Below are positions 8,158 through 19,451 of a stretch of 64,000 nucleotides of DNA, one piece after another. Made by a program: the position numbers and the translations under genes. The notes beneath the pieces were generated by a model that saw only the letters and a program-made list of their open reading frames with translations, had not been told where the DNA came from and searched no databases. The stretch is from Niallia circulans NBRC 13626 (GTDB lineage: Bacteria > Bacillota > Bacilli > Bacillales > Cytobacillaceae). Location of the stretch: contig NZ_BCVE01000015.1 in the NCBI RefSeq assembly GCF_001591585.1, positions 1 to 64,000 of the forward strand. Reading direction: 5' to 3'. Position 1 is the first letter of the stretch, and each line of letters starts with the position of its first letter.

Positions 8158-8880
8158 TTATATTGTAAGGCTCATGAATTGCTCTTCCATTCTTTCCAGC
8201 AAAACTTCCTTCATCAAATGGTCGTATTTTAAAGGCTGACAAACAATCACTTCTTTGTCGCTGTTTTCTATCTTGCTTTCGATTCTTTTTAATAACCTTC
8301 CTGTAAAAAGTAAATAAGGGACAATATAAATCTTGTTATATGCTAATTGAAGCATTTGTAGTTCCTCATCAAAGTCTGGCTTTCCTGCTGTTAAAAATGC
8401 AGGATATACAGAGCAAGCTAATTGTTTTTGTATATGCTCACTTATTCTCTTCAGCTTCCCAATTGGTTCGGGATCACTGCTGCCCCTCCCGACTAAAAGA
8501 ATTACTCCATCATGATCCCATCCTTTTTCATAGATTCTTTTCCTAACTAAGTTCATCATTTTGGGATGGACATCAAATGGTTTAGAAACAGAAAAGCGTA
8601 CTTCTGGAAACCTTTCTTTCACTGCCAGTAATTCTCCTGGTATATCTCTTTTAAAATGAGCTGCTGAAAATAATAGAACAGGTACGACGAGAATATCCCT
8701 TGCTCCAGCCCGGATCACTTTTTCCATCGTTTCATCAATAGATGGTGACGCTAATTCTAAGAAAGCAATTTCTTGAACAGGAATATTTATTTCTTTTTTT
8801 GCTTCTTCGATAAATGCGATGAATTGTTTATTACCTTCAATTATACGGCTGCCATGGCCAATATACACAACTGCATCCAT
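8158..8880 (-). CDS. sirB: Sirohydrochlorin ferrochelatase
   Basis: A CbiX/SirB-family enzyme of 240 residues that inserts iron into sirohydrochlorin, the last step of siroheme synthesis. It has two repeated chelatase halves, the N-terminal VVYIGHGSR (metal-binding His at about 9) and LLFSAAHFKRDI (His about 75). Its start codon overlaps the stop of nasF in TGATG, which argues for ATG 8880 and coupled translation. The product supplies the siroheme of the NasD subunit encoded upstream. The precorrin-2 dehydrogenase step is not encoded in this operon. Confidence 0.9.
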   Translation of the reverse strand: MDAVVYIGHGSRIIEGNKQFIAFIEEAKKEINIPVQEIAFLELASPSIDETMEKVIRAGARDILVVPVLLFSAAHFKRDIPGELLAVKERFPEVRFSVSKPFDVHPKMMNLVRKRIYEKGWDHDGVILLVGRGSSDPEPIGKLKRISEHIQKQLACSVYPAFLTAGKPDFDEELQMLQLAYNKIYIVPYLLFTGRLLKRIESKIENSDKEVIVCQPLKYDHLMKEVLLERMEEQFMSLTI

Positions 8881-10316
8881 CAGCTTCCACACTTCCATTT
8901 CTGATTATCTAATACTTGCTGTACCTGTTCATCTATATGATTAAATCCCTGCTTAACAGCATACTCCTGCACCGATTGGCCGATTGCCGCGAATGACAAT
9001 TCCATCGGATTCTGCGTGCTAAATTTACGCCATTCTTGTAAAAATAAATCAATAGACCGTTTATTTGGAAAAATAACCGTTTCCCATTGGTTTTCTGTCA
9101 ACAAGCGTTCATTTACTTCTTGAAAACGTTCATCTATTTCAATAGTATGGCTAGGTAGTGCTAGTAAATTATCGGAGAAGGCTTGTTTCTCGATTGCTTG
9201 TTCATTTCCTATTAAAATAGCACTTCTTTTGTCATACGATGCCTTTAGACTGTGTATGCCTCTTTTTTCTAATTCCTTGCGTGTTTTATCAGACAGATGT
9301 TCTATTTGTCGAGGAAGATCCCTCACATCATAATTTGCTTTAAACAGCTGGGTAAACACAAGTTCTACTCCTTCTACGGAAGCAAAAATCAGTCTTTCCG
9401 CATTTACTATCAATTGCAGCTCCTCCGCTGTATAGGAATGAGGGTTAGATTTTATGGTAGGGAAGGCATAAGCTTCTGCACCATTTTTAGAAAAATATCT
9501 TTCTAGCACACTTTCTTCTGATGAGCTTTTTGCAATCAATAGCTTCTTTTGATAAAAGGATTTTTTCTCGAACCATGCAATAGACGATCTTAACTGGACA
9601 ACATCACCAATTATTGTTAATGCTGGGTTTCCAAGCTTTGCTTCCTTTACCTTTTCTACTATTGTTTCTAAGGTTCCTTCGACTATTCGTTGTTTTCCCA
9701 GAGTGGCCCACTCAATAACAGCTGCTTTTGTGTCACTAGCCTTGCCTTGAGCTATTAAGCTTTCACAAATTCCCGGTAAGCCTTTCACCCCCATATAATA
9801 AGCAAGTGTATCTCCTATCGCTTCTTGCTTAGGATTATGATGAATGGCAGCTTCATTTTTCTTACAAGCATGGCCTGTTCGTATCGTAAAGCTAGTACTA
9901 TAATCTCGGTGTGTTACCGGAATACCGGCATAAGCACTTGCTGCAATGCTTGACGTCACACCAGGTACTATGTCAAAAGGAATATCATATGCTGCTATTG
10001 CTTCTGCTTCTTCCCCGACTCTTCCAAAAACAGAAGGATCTCCTCCTTTTAACCGCACAACATACTTTCCTTTTAAAGCTTCTGCTACTAATGTTTCGTT
10101 AATCTTTTCTTGTCTCATAATGTGATTATTTGGCAATTTTCCACAATAGATAAACACACAATCTTTGCTTGTAAAACGTAATAAGCGTGGATTGGCAAGT
10201 CGATCATACAAGACAATATCTGCTTTTTTTAAACATTCTATCCCCTTAGTTGTAATTAAACCAATATCCCCAGGCCCTGCTCCAACAAATGCTACATACC
10301 CCTTGTTCGTATTCAT
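8880..10316 (-). CDS. nasF: Uroporphyrinogen-III C-methyltransferase fused to uroporphyrinogen-III synthase-like domain
   Basis: A 478-residue fusion. Residues 1 to about 245 are the SUMT/CobA methyltransferase: VGAGPGD at 11-17, VVRLKGGDPSVFGR, and SIAASAYAGIPVTHRDY. It methylates uroporphyrinogen III twice to precorrin-2 using S-adenosylmethionine. Residues about 250-478 resemble HemD (uroporphyrinogen-III synthase) but diverge, and their activity is uncertain. The layout matches NasF of Bacillus subtilis (about 483 residues). It starts 3 bases after nasE and overlaps sirB by one base, so it belongs tightly to the nitrite operon. Confidence 0.92.
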   Translation of the reverse strand: MNTNKGYVAFVGAGPGDIGLITTKGIECLKKADIVLYDRLANPRLLRFTSKDCVFIYCGKLPNNHIMRQEKINETLVAEALKGKYVVRLKGGDPSVFGRVGEEAEAIAAYDIPFDIVPGVTSSIAASAYAGIPVTHRDYSTSFTIRTGHACKKNEAAIHHNPKQEAIGDTLAYYMGVKGLPGICESLIAQGKASDTKAAVIEWATLGKQRIVEGTLETIVEKVKEAKLGNPALTIIGDVVQLRSSIAWFEKKSFYQKKLLIAKSSSEESVLERYFSKNGAEAYAFPTIKSNPHSYTAEELQLIVNAERLIFASVEGVELVFTQLFKANYDVRDLPRQIEHLSDKTRKELEKRGIHSLKASYDKRSAILIGNEQAIEKQAFSDNLLALPSHTIEIDERFQEVNERLLTENQWETVIFPNKRSIDLFLQEWRKFSTQNPMELSFAAIGQSVQEYAVKQGFNHIDEQVQQVLDNQKWKCGS

Positions 10317-10319
10317 CTC

Positions 10320-10637
10320 TTACACCATTATATAAATATAATTATCTTTTATTTGTGTTTCATAAACCTCTACACAGCCATCATCTGGTTTTTGAACTTC
10401 TCCTGTGACTAAAGAAATTTTCCAATCATGCAATGGACAGAAAACAAATTCACCTGATACAATTCCTTCTGCCAATGGACCATTTTGATGGGGACAGTTA
10501 TTCGCAATAGCTCTAACCTCTCCATTAGATAGATGAAATAAAGCAATTGATTTTCCTTTTAAATGAACCTCTTTACCAATTTGTTTAGGTAAATCAGCAA
10601 GTTTCATAATCTTATTCCATTCTAAAGTTGCCGTCAT
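10320..10637 (-). CDS. nasE: Nitrite reductase (NADH) small subunit, Rieske-type
   Basis: A 105-residue NirD/NasE protein. The Rieske [2Fe-2S] ligands are visible as Cys48-x-His50 (NCPHQNGPL) and Cys67-x2-His70 (FCPLHDW). It pairs with the NasD large subunit in cytoplasmic NADH-dependent reduction of nitrite to ammonium. The start ATG follows GGAGGGAATACAAG. It lies 32 bases downstream of nasD. Confidence 0.93.
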   Translation of the reverse strand: MTATLEWNKIMKLADLPKQIGKEVHLKGKSIALFHLSNGEVRAIANNCPHQNGPLAEGIVSGEFVFCPLHDWKISLVTGEVQKPDDGCVEVYETQIKDNYIYIMV

Positions 10638-10669
10638 CTTGTATTCCCTCCATTTTTGTTCTATAGCTA

Positions 10670-13075
10670 TTAGCCTTTTATCACTTCATACATTTCTCTC
10701 TTTGTTTGGTCGTTTAAGACAGAAGACCAAGCTTCTTCGTATGTTGATTTTGCACGATCAAATCTGCTTACAAACTGTTTCATATTTCTAGGATTTAATA
10801 GTGTTTCTTTCACTGTTTTAATCCCCATACGTTCCACCCATGGAGCCGTTCTTTCTCCATAATTCGCATTTTCACGATAATATTGAACAAATGCCTTGGC
10901 CATTGTAATTACTTCTTCTTCTGTTTGAACTGTTGTTAAGCTATCGCATTCACGTACTTCTGTTCCGCCATTTCCGCCAATATATAATTGATAGCCATTT
11001 TCTACACAAATAACACCAAAGTCTTTTGTCAATACTTCTGCACAGTTTCTTGGACAGCCTGTTACTCCCATTTTCATTTTATGCGGAGTGTCGACCATTT
11101 CTAGTTCTTGTTCTAACTTAATGCCAAGTCCCAATGAATCTTGGGTGCCGAAGCGGCAAAATCTTGACCCAACACATGATTTTACGTTACGAAGCGATTT
11201 AGAATAAGCATAACCAGAACGCATTCCTAGCTCTTCCCAAACATGTGGGACATCTTCTTTCTTCACGCCATATAATCCAATCCGGCTTGCCCCGGTAATT
11301 TTCACTAATGGCACATTGTATTTTTTCGCTACCTCTCCGATTTTCACTAAATCCTCTGCAGTAGTTGTTCCGCCATACATACGAGGAATAATCGAGAAAG
11401 TACCATCTTTTTGAATATTCCCTTCCATTTTCTCATTAACAAATCTTGATGCCTTATCGTCCTCATACTCTTCTGGGAACAGCATACGCATATAATAGTT
11501 TAACGCTGGGCGGCATTTTGAACAGCCTTCTTCACTTGCAAAACCAAGCACCATTCTAACTTCTTTTGGAGATTTAAGCTGCATTTCTTTTATTTGTGCT
11601 ACTACTTCATCACGAGTAAGTGTTGTACAGCCGCACATCCCTGTTTTTTGAATGGATGCATCAAAATTGTCACCAAGTGTATGCGCTAAAATCCCTTCAA
11701 CTAGTGGTTTACATTTACCACAAGATGCTCCTGCCTTTGTACATCCTTTCACTTCTTCAAAAGTAGTTAATCCTTGCTCTAGGATAGAATGAACGATAGT
11801 ACCTTTTGTTACCCCATTACAGCCGCATACAGTGTCATCTGCACTCATGCTTGCTGCTAAATCTTCTTCTGCGTCCTCCCCGCTCTTGCTCAATACTGAG
11901 GAACTTGTATACTCACTAATATCTGCTTGTTTCTTCAACATATTAAATAGCCGAGTTCCATCGGAAGCATCTCCGTATAAGACAATTCCAACAATTTTGT
12001 TATCTGTTACTAAAATCTTTTTGTAGACTTTTGCAAATTGGTCATGAACAATAATCGCTTCCGTATTTTCATCCTCATGGATTTTCCCTCCTGAGAATAA
12101 ATCACATCCTGCTACTTTCAATTGAGTAGAAAGAATTGATCCTTGATATCCTTTTCCTTCTTTGCCTGTTATATAATCGGCAAGAGCCATTCCTTGTTCA
12201 TATAGAGGAGCAACTAATCCATAGGCAATTCCATTATGCTCTGCACATTCCCCTACTGCAAAGACAGATGGGTCAGATGTAACCATATGATCATTAACAA
12301 TGATCGCGCGATTCACTTCTAACCCTGCCTCACGGGCAATTGCTACATTTGGTCTAATACCAACAGCCATTACGACAAGATCACAATCAACTGTTGTTCC
12401 ATCTGTAAATTTCAATCCTTGAACTCGTTTATCTCCATATATCTCTGCCGTCTGTTTTTCCATTAAGAATTTCATACCTTGTGCTTCTAAATCTTTTCTA
12501 AGAAGATTTGCTGCCGCTGCATCTAACTGCTGCTCCATTAAAGTTGGTAATAAGTGAACAACATGAACTTCCATTCCACGATCTATTAATCCTCTTGCGG
12601 CTTCTAATCCTAGTAATCCTCCGCCGATAACAACCGCTTTTTTATAAGTCTTTGCAGTTTCCATCATTTTTTCTGTATCGTCAATGGTTCTGAATCCAAT
12701 TACACCTTCTAAATCACTTCCAGGGATCGGTAAAATAAAGGCACTAGATCCTGTTGCAAGGATAAGTTCATCATATTCTATCGTTTTTCCTTTATCCGTA
12801 AGAACCGCTTTATGTTCGCGAACAATCTTTATTGCTTTTTCGCCTGTTAAAAGATGAATATGATTCTCTTGATACCACTTCCAGTCATTAATATGAATAT
12901 CATTTACAGTCGTTTTCCCTTGCAAAACATTTGAAAGCATAATCCGATTATAGTTTGGATAAGGCTCATCTCCAATAATCGTTATGTCAAAAAGGTCAGC
13001 ATTTCTCTTCAATATTTCTTCAATCGTCCGAACTCCTGCCATTCCATTTCCAATCATCACTAATCTCTTTTTCAT
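10670..13075 (-). CDS. nasD: Nitrite reductase (NADH) large subunit
   Basis: An 801-residue NirB/NasD protein. Order: FAD/NAD(P)-binding part (GNGMAG at 9-14, GGGLLGLEAA at 151-160), two BFD-like iron-sulfur modules (Cys417, 419, 452, 455 and Cys481, 483, 518, 521), then the siroheme/[4Fe-4S] nitrite reductase domain with Cys634, 640, 674 and 678. It reduces nitrite to ammonium with NADH. First gene of nasD-nasE-nasF-sirB-nirC. A perfect FNR-type palindrome about 40 bases upstream suggests oxygen control, which would fit nitrite ammonification in fermentative or nitrate-respiring cells; assimilation is the alternative. No nitrate reductase lies in the window. Confidence 0.95.
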   Translation of the reverse strand: MKKRLVMIGNGMAGVRTIEEILKRNADLFDITIIGDEPYPNYNRIMLSNVLQGKTTVNDIHINDWKWYQENHIHLLTGEKAIKIVREHKAVLTDKGKTIEYDELILATGSSAFILPIPGSDLEGVIGFRTIDDTEKMMETAKTYKKAVVIGGGLLGLEAARGLIDRGMEVHVVHLLPTLMEQQLDAAAANLLRKDLEAQGMKFLMEKQTAEIYGDKRVQGLKFTDGTTVDCDLVVMAVGIRPNVAIAREAGLEVNRAIIVNDHMVTSDPSVFAVGECAEHNGIAYGLVAPLYEQGMALADYITGKEGKGYQGSILSTQLKVAGCDLFSGGKIHEDENTEAIIVHDQFAKVYKKILVTDNKIVGIVLYGDASDGTRLFNMLKKQADISEYTSSSVLSKSGEDAEEDLAASMSADDTVCGCNGVTKGTIVHSILEQGLTTFEEVKGCTKAGASCGKCKPLVEGILAHTLGDNFDASIQKTGMCGCTTLTRDEVVAQIKEMQLKSPKEVRMVLGFASEEGCSKCRPALNYYMRMLFPEEYEDDKASRFVNEKMEGNIQKDGTFSIIPRMYGGTTTAEDLVKIGEVAKKYNVPLVKITGASRIGLYGVKKEDVPHVWEELGMRSGYAYSKSLRNVKSCVGSRFCRFGTQDSLGLGIKLEQELEMVDTPHKMKMGVTGCPRNCAEVLTKDFGVICVENGYQLYIGGNGGTEVRECDSLTTVQTEEEVITMAKAFVQYYRENANYGERTAPWVERMGIKTVKETLLNPRNMKQFVSRFDRAKSTYEEAWSSVLNDQTKREMYEVIKG

Positions 13076-13114
13076 TTTCGTCCCTCCAAGACTTATCTAG
13101 TAAGGTAATTATTT

Positions 13115-13130
13115 TGTGAAATAAATCACA
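13115..13130. promoter_or_regulatory. FNR/CRP-type palindrome upstream of nasD
   Basis: TGTGA-N6-TCACA, an exact match to the Bacillus FNR box, centred about 47 bases before the nasD start codon. The distance to the ribosome site is short for a classic -41.5 activation site, so either the transcript has a very short leader or the site acts differently. TnrA sites are 17 bp and do not fit as well. Confidence 0.65.
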
Positions 13131-13716
13131 TGGAAATCCATAATAAACAATCCGTTCATAAATTTCATAAGTCCTCTTATCACTATGCTAATGAGAATAG
13201 TCATATCCCCAAATTATCCTTCTTGACGATACACTCTATTGGAGTAAGGATTTTTTCATCATAGTGTTCAAAAGAAATAATTGAAATACATCTTTTGCAG
13301 TTTCATTATATATTCTTTTTAAGGTAAAAATGGAGTGGATTTTTGACGATTCCATGAACATCTTTTGTCATTTTTATGTCTAGCAGAAAATATAAAAAGA
13401 TAATTAGACTAAAAGAAAAGCAGGCTGTTTTCGCATAGATTATTCTCACATGAAAATATGGAGATATGTATATAAAGATTTCAGTGTATATATCCATATT
13501 TCTACTGTTTTCACTGGAAAATATTATGATAAAATTAATCTAAAAATATAAGAATGTATAAGTTTCCCTTGTCTTCTTCATATTTCATATATTAACTACT
13601 TTCGTATTTATAAACGTAAAGATTTTTTAATTTAACGAAGAGCTTTAAAACAGTCTATTTAGCTATAACAGAAATAAGCTAAGGTCGTCTTAGTTTTATA
13701 GAGAGAAGGTATAAAA
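13131..13716. other. AT-rich intergenic region between divergent genes
   Basis: Holds the promoters of nasD and of the oxidoreductase gene. A 63-codon minus-strand frame at 13306-13497 has no ribosome site and an atypical composition, and I do not call it. No repeat, RNA gene or remnant is evident. Confidence 0.6.
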
Positions 13717-14784
13717 GTGGAAAAAGTTATAGTTGTTGGAGCTGCTGGAGTATTAGGCAAATTAATCTGTACTGAATTACTGAGAATATTTAATAATTCA
13801 ATAAAGTTAGTAGTGACAGATTATAAAATTAAAAGAGGGGAAAATTTAGCAAACTCGTTAAACAGTGGAGCAGAATTCCAATATTTAGATGTTGATAATG
13901 AAGAAAATATAAAAAAAGTAATTCGTAATGTGGATATTGTAATTGTTGGATTAAAACAGAAAACACCATCTATTCAAAAAACTTGTATAGAAAATAAAAT
14001 ATTGTGTATTGATGTCACCCCATTTTATGACTTTGTAGAGACAGTGCAGGAACTAAATCAACGTGCTGAAAAGAATAATACAGCTTCTGTTGTCATGTCC
14101 GGTTTTTTCCCTGGTTTATCTGGCTTGATCACACAAAAAGCTATTGCAGAGTTTCAGGAAATAACAGAAATAAATGTAGCATTATTACAAAATGCCAATG
14201 CCCAAGCAGGAGTTACTGGAATTTTTGATATGTTAAGTATTATTGCACAGCCAGTTAAATTTCAAAATAATGTCCTTTCGGGATTTACCAAAAAAAGAAA
14301 GATGCATTTTCAAAATCATGCAAAAGAAAAGGTGGTAAGACTTATAGAACATTCAGAGAAAAAGATTATAAAAGAGAAATTGACAGTTGCACCAATATAT
14401 TATTGGACTTCTTGGAATGTCATTCCTTTTAATAAATTAGTCTCTTTACTTAGAAAGATTGGTCTTTTAAATATACTTCAAAATCTTAATAAGAAATTGG
14501 TTTCTAAAGTAGTAAAACACAAACCTAATAAGAATGAAAATGCTTTTCTTACCGTTGAAGTAAAAGGGAATATCGATAATAAAAAAATGATAAGAACAAT
14601 TTCCTTATCTACTTTTTCAGATTATCATACAACAGCAATAGTTACAGCTTCATTGGCCAAGATCGCTCTAAAAACAGATATAAAAGGTGTGGTTTATCCT
14701 TTTGAAATTACAAATTTGGATGAACTATTATCTATGGCCAATTGCTCTAGTATTATAGTAGAAGATGTCAAAAAACAACAATGA
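13717..14784 (+). CDS. Saccharopine dehydrogenase-like NAD(P)-binding protein
   Basis: A 355-residue protein with an N-terminal Rossmann motif VVGAAGVLGK (about residues 5-14), then the IDVTPFYDF and VVMSGFFPGLSGLI segments typical of the saccharopine dehydrogenase NADP-binding family. Substrate unknown; lysine metabolism should not be inferred. The C-terminal half (KKRKMHFQNHAK, YYWTSWNVIPFNK) has no motif I recognise. GTG start at 13717 after GAAGGT. Stands alone on the plus strand, and is very AT-rich compared with nasD. Confidence 0.7.
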   Translation: MEKVIVVGAAGVLGKLICTELLRIFNNSIKLVVTDYKIKRGENLANSLNSGAEFQYLDVDNEENIKKVIRNVDIVIVGLKQKTPSIQKTCIENKILCIDVTPFYDFVETVQELNQRAEKNNTASVVMSGFFPGLSGLITQKAIAEFQEITEINVALLQNANAQAGVTGIFDMLSIIAQPVKFQNNVLSGFTKKRKMHFQNHAKEKVVRLIEHSEKKIIKEKLTVAPIYYWTSWNVIPFNKLVSLLRKIGLLNILQNLNKKLVSKVVKHKPNKNENAFLTVEVKGNIDNKKMIRTISLSTFSDYHTTAIVTASLAKIALKTDIKGVVYPFEITNLDELLSMANCSSIIVEDVKKQQ

Positions 14785-14930
14785 TATTAAATTTACGTTA
14801 TCATCCTCAGAAACGTTGTTATTTGATCTCTTTTACTATCTCAAACCTAGGAAAATGAAAGTAGACAACCTAATATTTTTTTAAACGCTTCCGAACAGCA
14901 GCAATCTATACGAAAAGAAAAGAAGGGCAA

Positions 14931-14950
14931 ACCTGCAAATATATGCAGGT
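14931..14950 (-). terminator. Probable terminator of the phospho-beta-glucosidase gene
   Basis: A perfect 7-bp stem ACCTGCA/TGCAGGT with a 6-base loop, 10 bases after the stop. The downstream T tract on the minus strand is interrupted (TTGCCCTTCTTTTC), so efficiency is uncertain. Confidence 0.6.
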
Positions 14951-14960
14951 CTGCACCTTC

Positions 14961-16730
<1,770 letters not shown>

Positions 16731-17486
16731 ATGATAGAAAGACTTTACTGGTTACCTACAGGAAAGCTAACGCTTGATCATTCGTCATTAAACCAAACAT
16801 TAAAATCTGGGAAGCTTGTAACCTTACAAATATGGTCCTATCTACTAGAAACAAAGGATGGCCCAATTATTATTGACACAGGAATGCCAGAATCATTTAT
16901 TGAAAATCCAAGTTATTTTGATGATACGCCTTATGAAGGTTTATTTTTACCAGATATGAGAAAGGAAGATCATATTCTTGCTGTTTTAGATAATATTGGT
17001 TATAAACCGAATGACATTCAAGCAATTATTTCTTCTCATCTACATATGGATCATGCAGGTGGAAATCCTCTGTTTCCTAAAACACCCATATTTGTTCAAC
17101 AAGCAGAACTGGATGTTGCTATTGGAAACGAAAATTATGCTCCACCAGAGTGTACTCAAAATAACTTAAATTATAAGGCTATTCAAGGTGATTATGAACT
17201 CATGCCAGGTATTCAACTTCTCTTTACTCCTGGCCATACACCAGGACACCAATCAATTCTGGTTACAACGAAACAATCTGGCCCTATTTTATTAACGATT
17301 GATTTAGCGTATACGAGAGAAAACTACGAAGATCATATTCCATTTGCTACATTCGATCAACAACTAGCTAGTGAATCGATTAGAAAAATAAAAAGACTTA
17401 TGTCTGAAGTACGCCCTACCCACATTTTTTATGGTCATGATTTGAGTCAAGCAACTACACAGAAGACTTACCCTGATTTTTCTTAA
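16731..17486 (+). CDS. aiiA: N-acyl homoserine lactonase, AiiA type (metallo-beta-lactamase fold)
   Basis: A 251-residue cytoplasmic MBL-fold enzyme with strong resemblance to AiiA of Bacillus along its whole length: LDHSSLNQTL, WSYLLET, IIIDTGMPES, ISSHLHMDHAGGN, FTPGHTPGHQS, FYGHD. The two-zinc ligands H103, H105, D107, H108, H169, D191 and H236 are all present. AiiA opens the lactone of acyl-homoserine lactones, so it quenches Gram-negative quorum signals. Good ribosome site (GGAGG). Monocistronic with its own terminator. Activity on AHLs is inferred from family likeness. Confidence 0.88.
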   Translation: MIERLYWLPTGKLTLDHSSLNQTLKSGKLVTLQIWSYLLETKDGPIIIDTGMPESFIENPSYFDDTPYEGLFLPDMRKEDHILAVLDNIGYKPNDIQAIISSHLHMDHAGGNPLFPKTPIFVQQAELDVAIGNENYAPPECTQNNLNYKAIQGDYELMPGIQLLFTPGHTPGHQSILVTTKQSGPILLTIDLAYTRENYEDHIPFATFDQQLASESIRKIKRLMSEVRPTHIFYGHDLSQATTQKTYPDFS

Positions 17487-17525
17487 AGATAAACAAAGTT
17501 TTTTATCAAAAAAAATAAAAAGAAG

Positions 17526-17556
17526 GGATGCCGAGATCAAAATGGCATCCTTTCTT
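17526..17556 (+). terminator. Terminator of the lactonase gene
   Basis: GGATGCC and GGCATCC form a perfect 7-bp stem around an 11-base loop, followed by TTTCTTTT. Confidence 0.85.
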
Positions 17557-17814
17557 TTACCTCCAAAAAAATTTCTTCTCCTATCCTAAAAAAACGCAAC
17601 AGTAAAACAGCAATTATCTATTTTATATAATAAATAATTAGTTTCGCAAATTTTTTCATCGATCCCTTCATTCTACCCCTTTTCATTTACTTTAATATTC
17701 CCACTATTCTCAAATTCAATGGATATATTGTTTATTAAACAACCCTATTTTTTCCAATTTATTAAAGTTTGCTAGACTAGGGTAGATTGGAATGAATGGT
17801 ATAACTTTTTTCCA

Positions 17815-17849
17815 TAAAAAAGAGCCAACTTCTAGCAGAAGTTCACTCT
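17815..17849 (-). terminator. Terminator of the gamma-glutamyltransferase gene
   Basis: On the minus strand AGAG-TG-AACTTCT pairs with AGAAGTT-GG-CTCT, with a GCT loop and six T after it. It lies 21 bases after the stop. Confidence 0.82.
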
Positions 17850-17870
17850 TAGTCATAAACTCTTGATTAT

Positions 17871-19451
17871 TTATTTTCCTATGGCAGCTCCATCACTTCT
17901 TGGGTCGACACCACCATATAAAAATCCTTGTTCATCGATCAAAATAGCATTTGCATGCCCCATAATTCCGTCAAATGCTTCTACTCGGTTTACGGTATGA
18001 CCAGCCTTTTGCAGCTTTTCCAAAACATTTGCCGAAATACGGTTTTCTATTTTTAGCTCTTCGTTTTTTTCTCCCCATGTACGCCCCCATACAAACCGTG
18101 GCTCACTTATTGCTCTTTGGGGATCAAGTCCATAGTCAAGCATTCTCGTAATCATCAAAGTTTGTGTCTGCGGCTGGCCTTCCCCGCCTTGTGTACCATA
18201 CAACACATATGGTTTATTCTCTTTAAAAGCCATGGCAGGCATCAAAGTATGGAATGTCCGCTTATTTGGCTCCAATGTATTGACATGATCAGGATCAAGT
18301 GAGAAAAATGACCCTCTATTTTGCATAGTAATCCCCGTATCTCCTGCAACCACACCAGAACCAAATTCAAAATATAGACTTTGAATAAAAGAAACAGCAT
18401 TCCCATCTTTATCCACAACAGCGGCATGGGCTGTATCGCTTCCAACAGGGCGCGAAGTATAATCTGCTGTATATTCTAATGAGATGGAATCCGCCATCTC
18501 CTTTGCATACTTTTTGCTTAATAGCTGCTCTAATGGAATGTCATGAAATGTCGGATCTGTCAGATGCTCATTCCGGTCTTGAAAGCTTCGTTTCACTGCT
18601 TCTATTATTAGCTGATAATATTCATAGGATTCATACGGAATGGATGAAAAATCGAAATTTTCTAATATATTTAAAATCATGAGTCCCACAAAGCCTTGTG
18701 AATTGGGAGGAGCCTGATACATAGTATAAGAGCGATAGGTACTAGCAAGCGGTTCACTCCATTCCCCTTTATGTGCGGCAAAATCTGCTATTGTTAAATA
18801 GCTGCCTTTTTTCTGCAAACCAGAAATAATTCTGTTGGCCAGTTCTCCTTTATAAAAATCATCTCTTCCATTCGCTCCTAATTGTTTTAACGTGTTCGCT
18901 AAATTCTTTTGCACAAACCGAGAAAATTTTTCTGGAACCTTTCCATCTGGCAGAAAAACAGCCGCAGTTTCTTCTATATTTCTTAAAAGTCCCTCATTTT
19001 TCACCGTATTTTCATATTGATCATTAGAAAGAGGAAATCCCTTTTCTGCATATGCAATAGCAGGCTGTAAGACTTCTGCAAGAGTCATGCTTCCATATTC
19101 TTTTAAGATAGCATCCCAGCTATCCACCATGCCAGGAACAGTTAGAACACTTTCTATTCCTCGAAAAGGAATGCTCTCTTTTCCCTTAAACATTTCTCTT
19201 GTAACAGCCGCTCCTGACTTCCCACTTCCATTATAAGTACGCACTTTCCCTGTCTTTTCCTTATAAGTCAGCCAAAAAGAATCGCCCCCAAGACCAGTCA
19301 TATGCGGATATACTACAGCTAAGCAAGCACTCACAGCAACAGCAGCATCAAATGCATTGCCTCCCTTTTGGAGAATTTGTTCACCTGCTTGTGAAGCTAA
19401 ATAATGTGGACTTACAATCATTGATTCTGTGCCTACTATTACTTTATTCAA
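17871..19451 (-). CDS. Gamma-glutamyltransferase family protein (YwrD type)
   Basis: A 526-residue Ntn-hydrolase that should self-cleave before the catalytic Thr340 in GSDTAHAAVVD. Other family motifs: GGNAFDAAVA, MTGLGGDSFW, YQAPPNSQGF and YGTQGGEGQPQ. It has no signal peptide, unlike secreted GGT, and fits the cytoplasmic YwrD type (about 525 residues). Substrates are probably gamma-glutamyl compounds or related amides; the exact one is unknown. The TTG start overlaps the stop of the upstream MFS gene as TTGA, so the two are translationally coupled. Confidence 0.88.
   Translation of the reverse strand: MNKVIVGTESMIVSPHYLASQAGEQILQKGGNAFDAAVAVSACLAVVYPHMTGLGGDSFWLTYKEKTGKVRTYNGSGKSGAAVTREMFKGKESIPFRGIESVLTVPGMVDSWDAILKEYGSMTLAEVLQPAIAYAEKGFPLSNDQYENTVKNEGLLRNIEETAAVFLPDGKVPEKFSRFVQKNLANTLKQLGANGRDDFYKGELANRIISGLQKKGSYLTIADFAAHKGEWSEPLASTYRSYTMYQAPPNSQGFVGLMILNILENFDFSSIPYESYEYYQLIIEAVKRSFQDRNEHLTDPTFHDIPLEQLLSKKYAKEMADSISLEYTADYTSRPVGSDTAHAAVVDKDGNAVSFIQSLYFEFGSGVVAGDTGITMQNRGSFFSLDPDHVNTLEPNKRTFHTLMPAMAFKENKPYVLYGTQGGEGQPQTQTLMITRMLDYGLDPQRAISEPRFVWGRTWGEKNEELKIENRISANVLEKLQKAGHTVNRVEAFDGIMGHANAILIDEQGFLYGGVDPRSDGAAIGK

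Larger units (their letters stand above)
17487..17870. other. Intergenic region between convergent genes
   Basis: Contains one terminator at each side (17526-17556 plus, 17815-17849 minus). The AT-rich part between them shows nothing I can name. Confidence 0.6.

Noticed and set aside
13306-13497. 63-codon minus-strand reading frame
   Set aside because: No ribosome site, unusual composition (many Ile, Phe, Tyr in AT-rich DNA) and no family likeness; probably chance.
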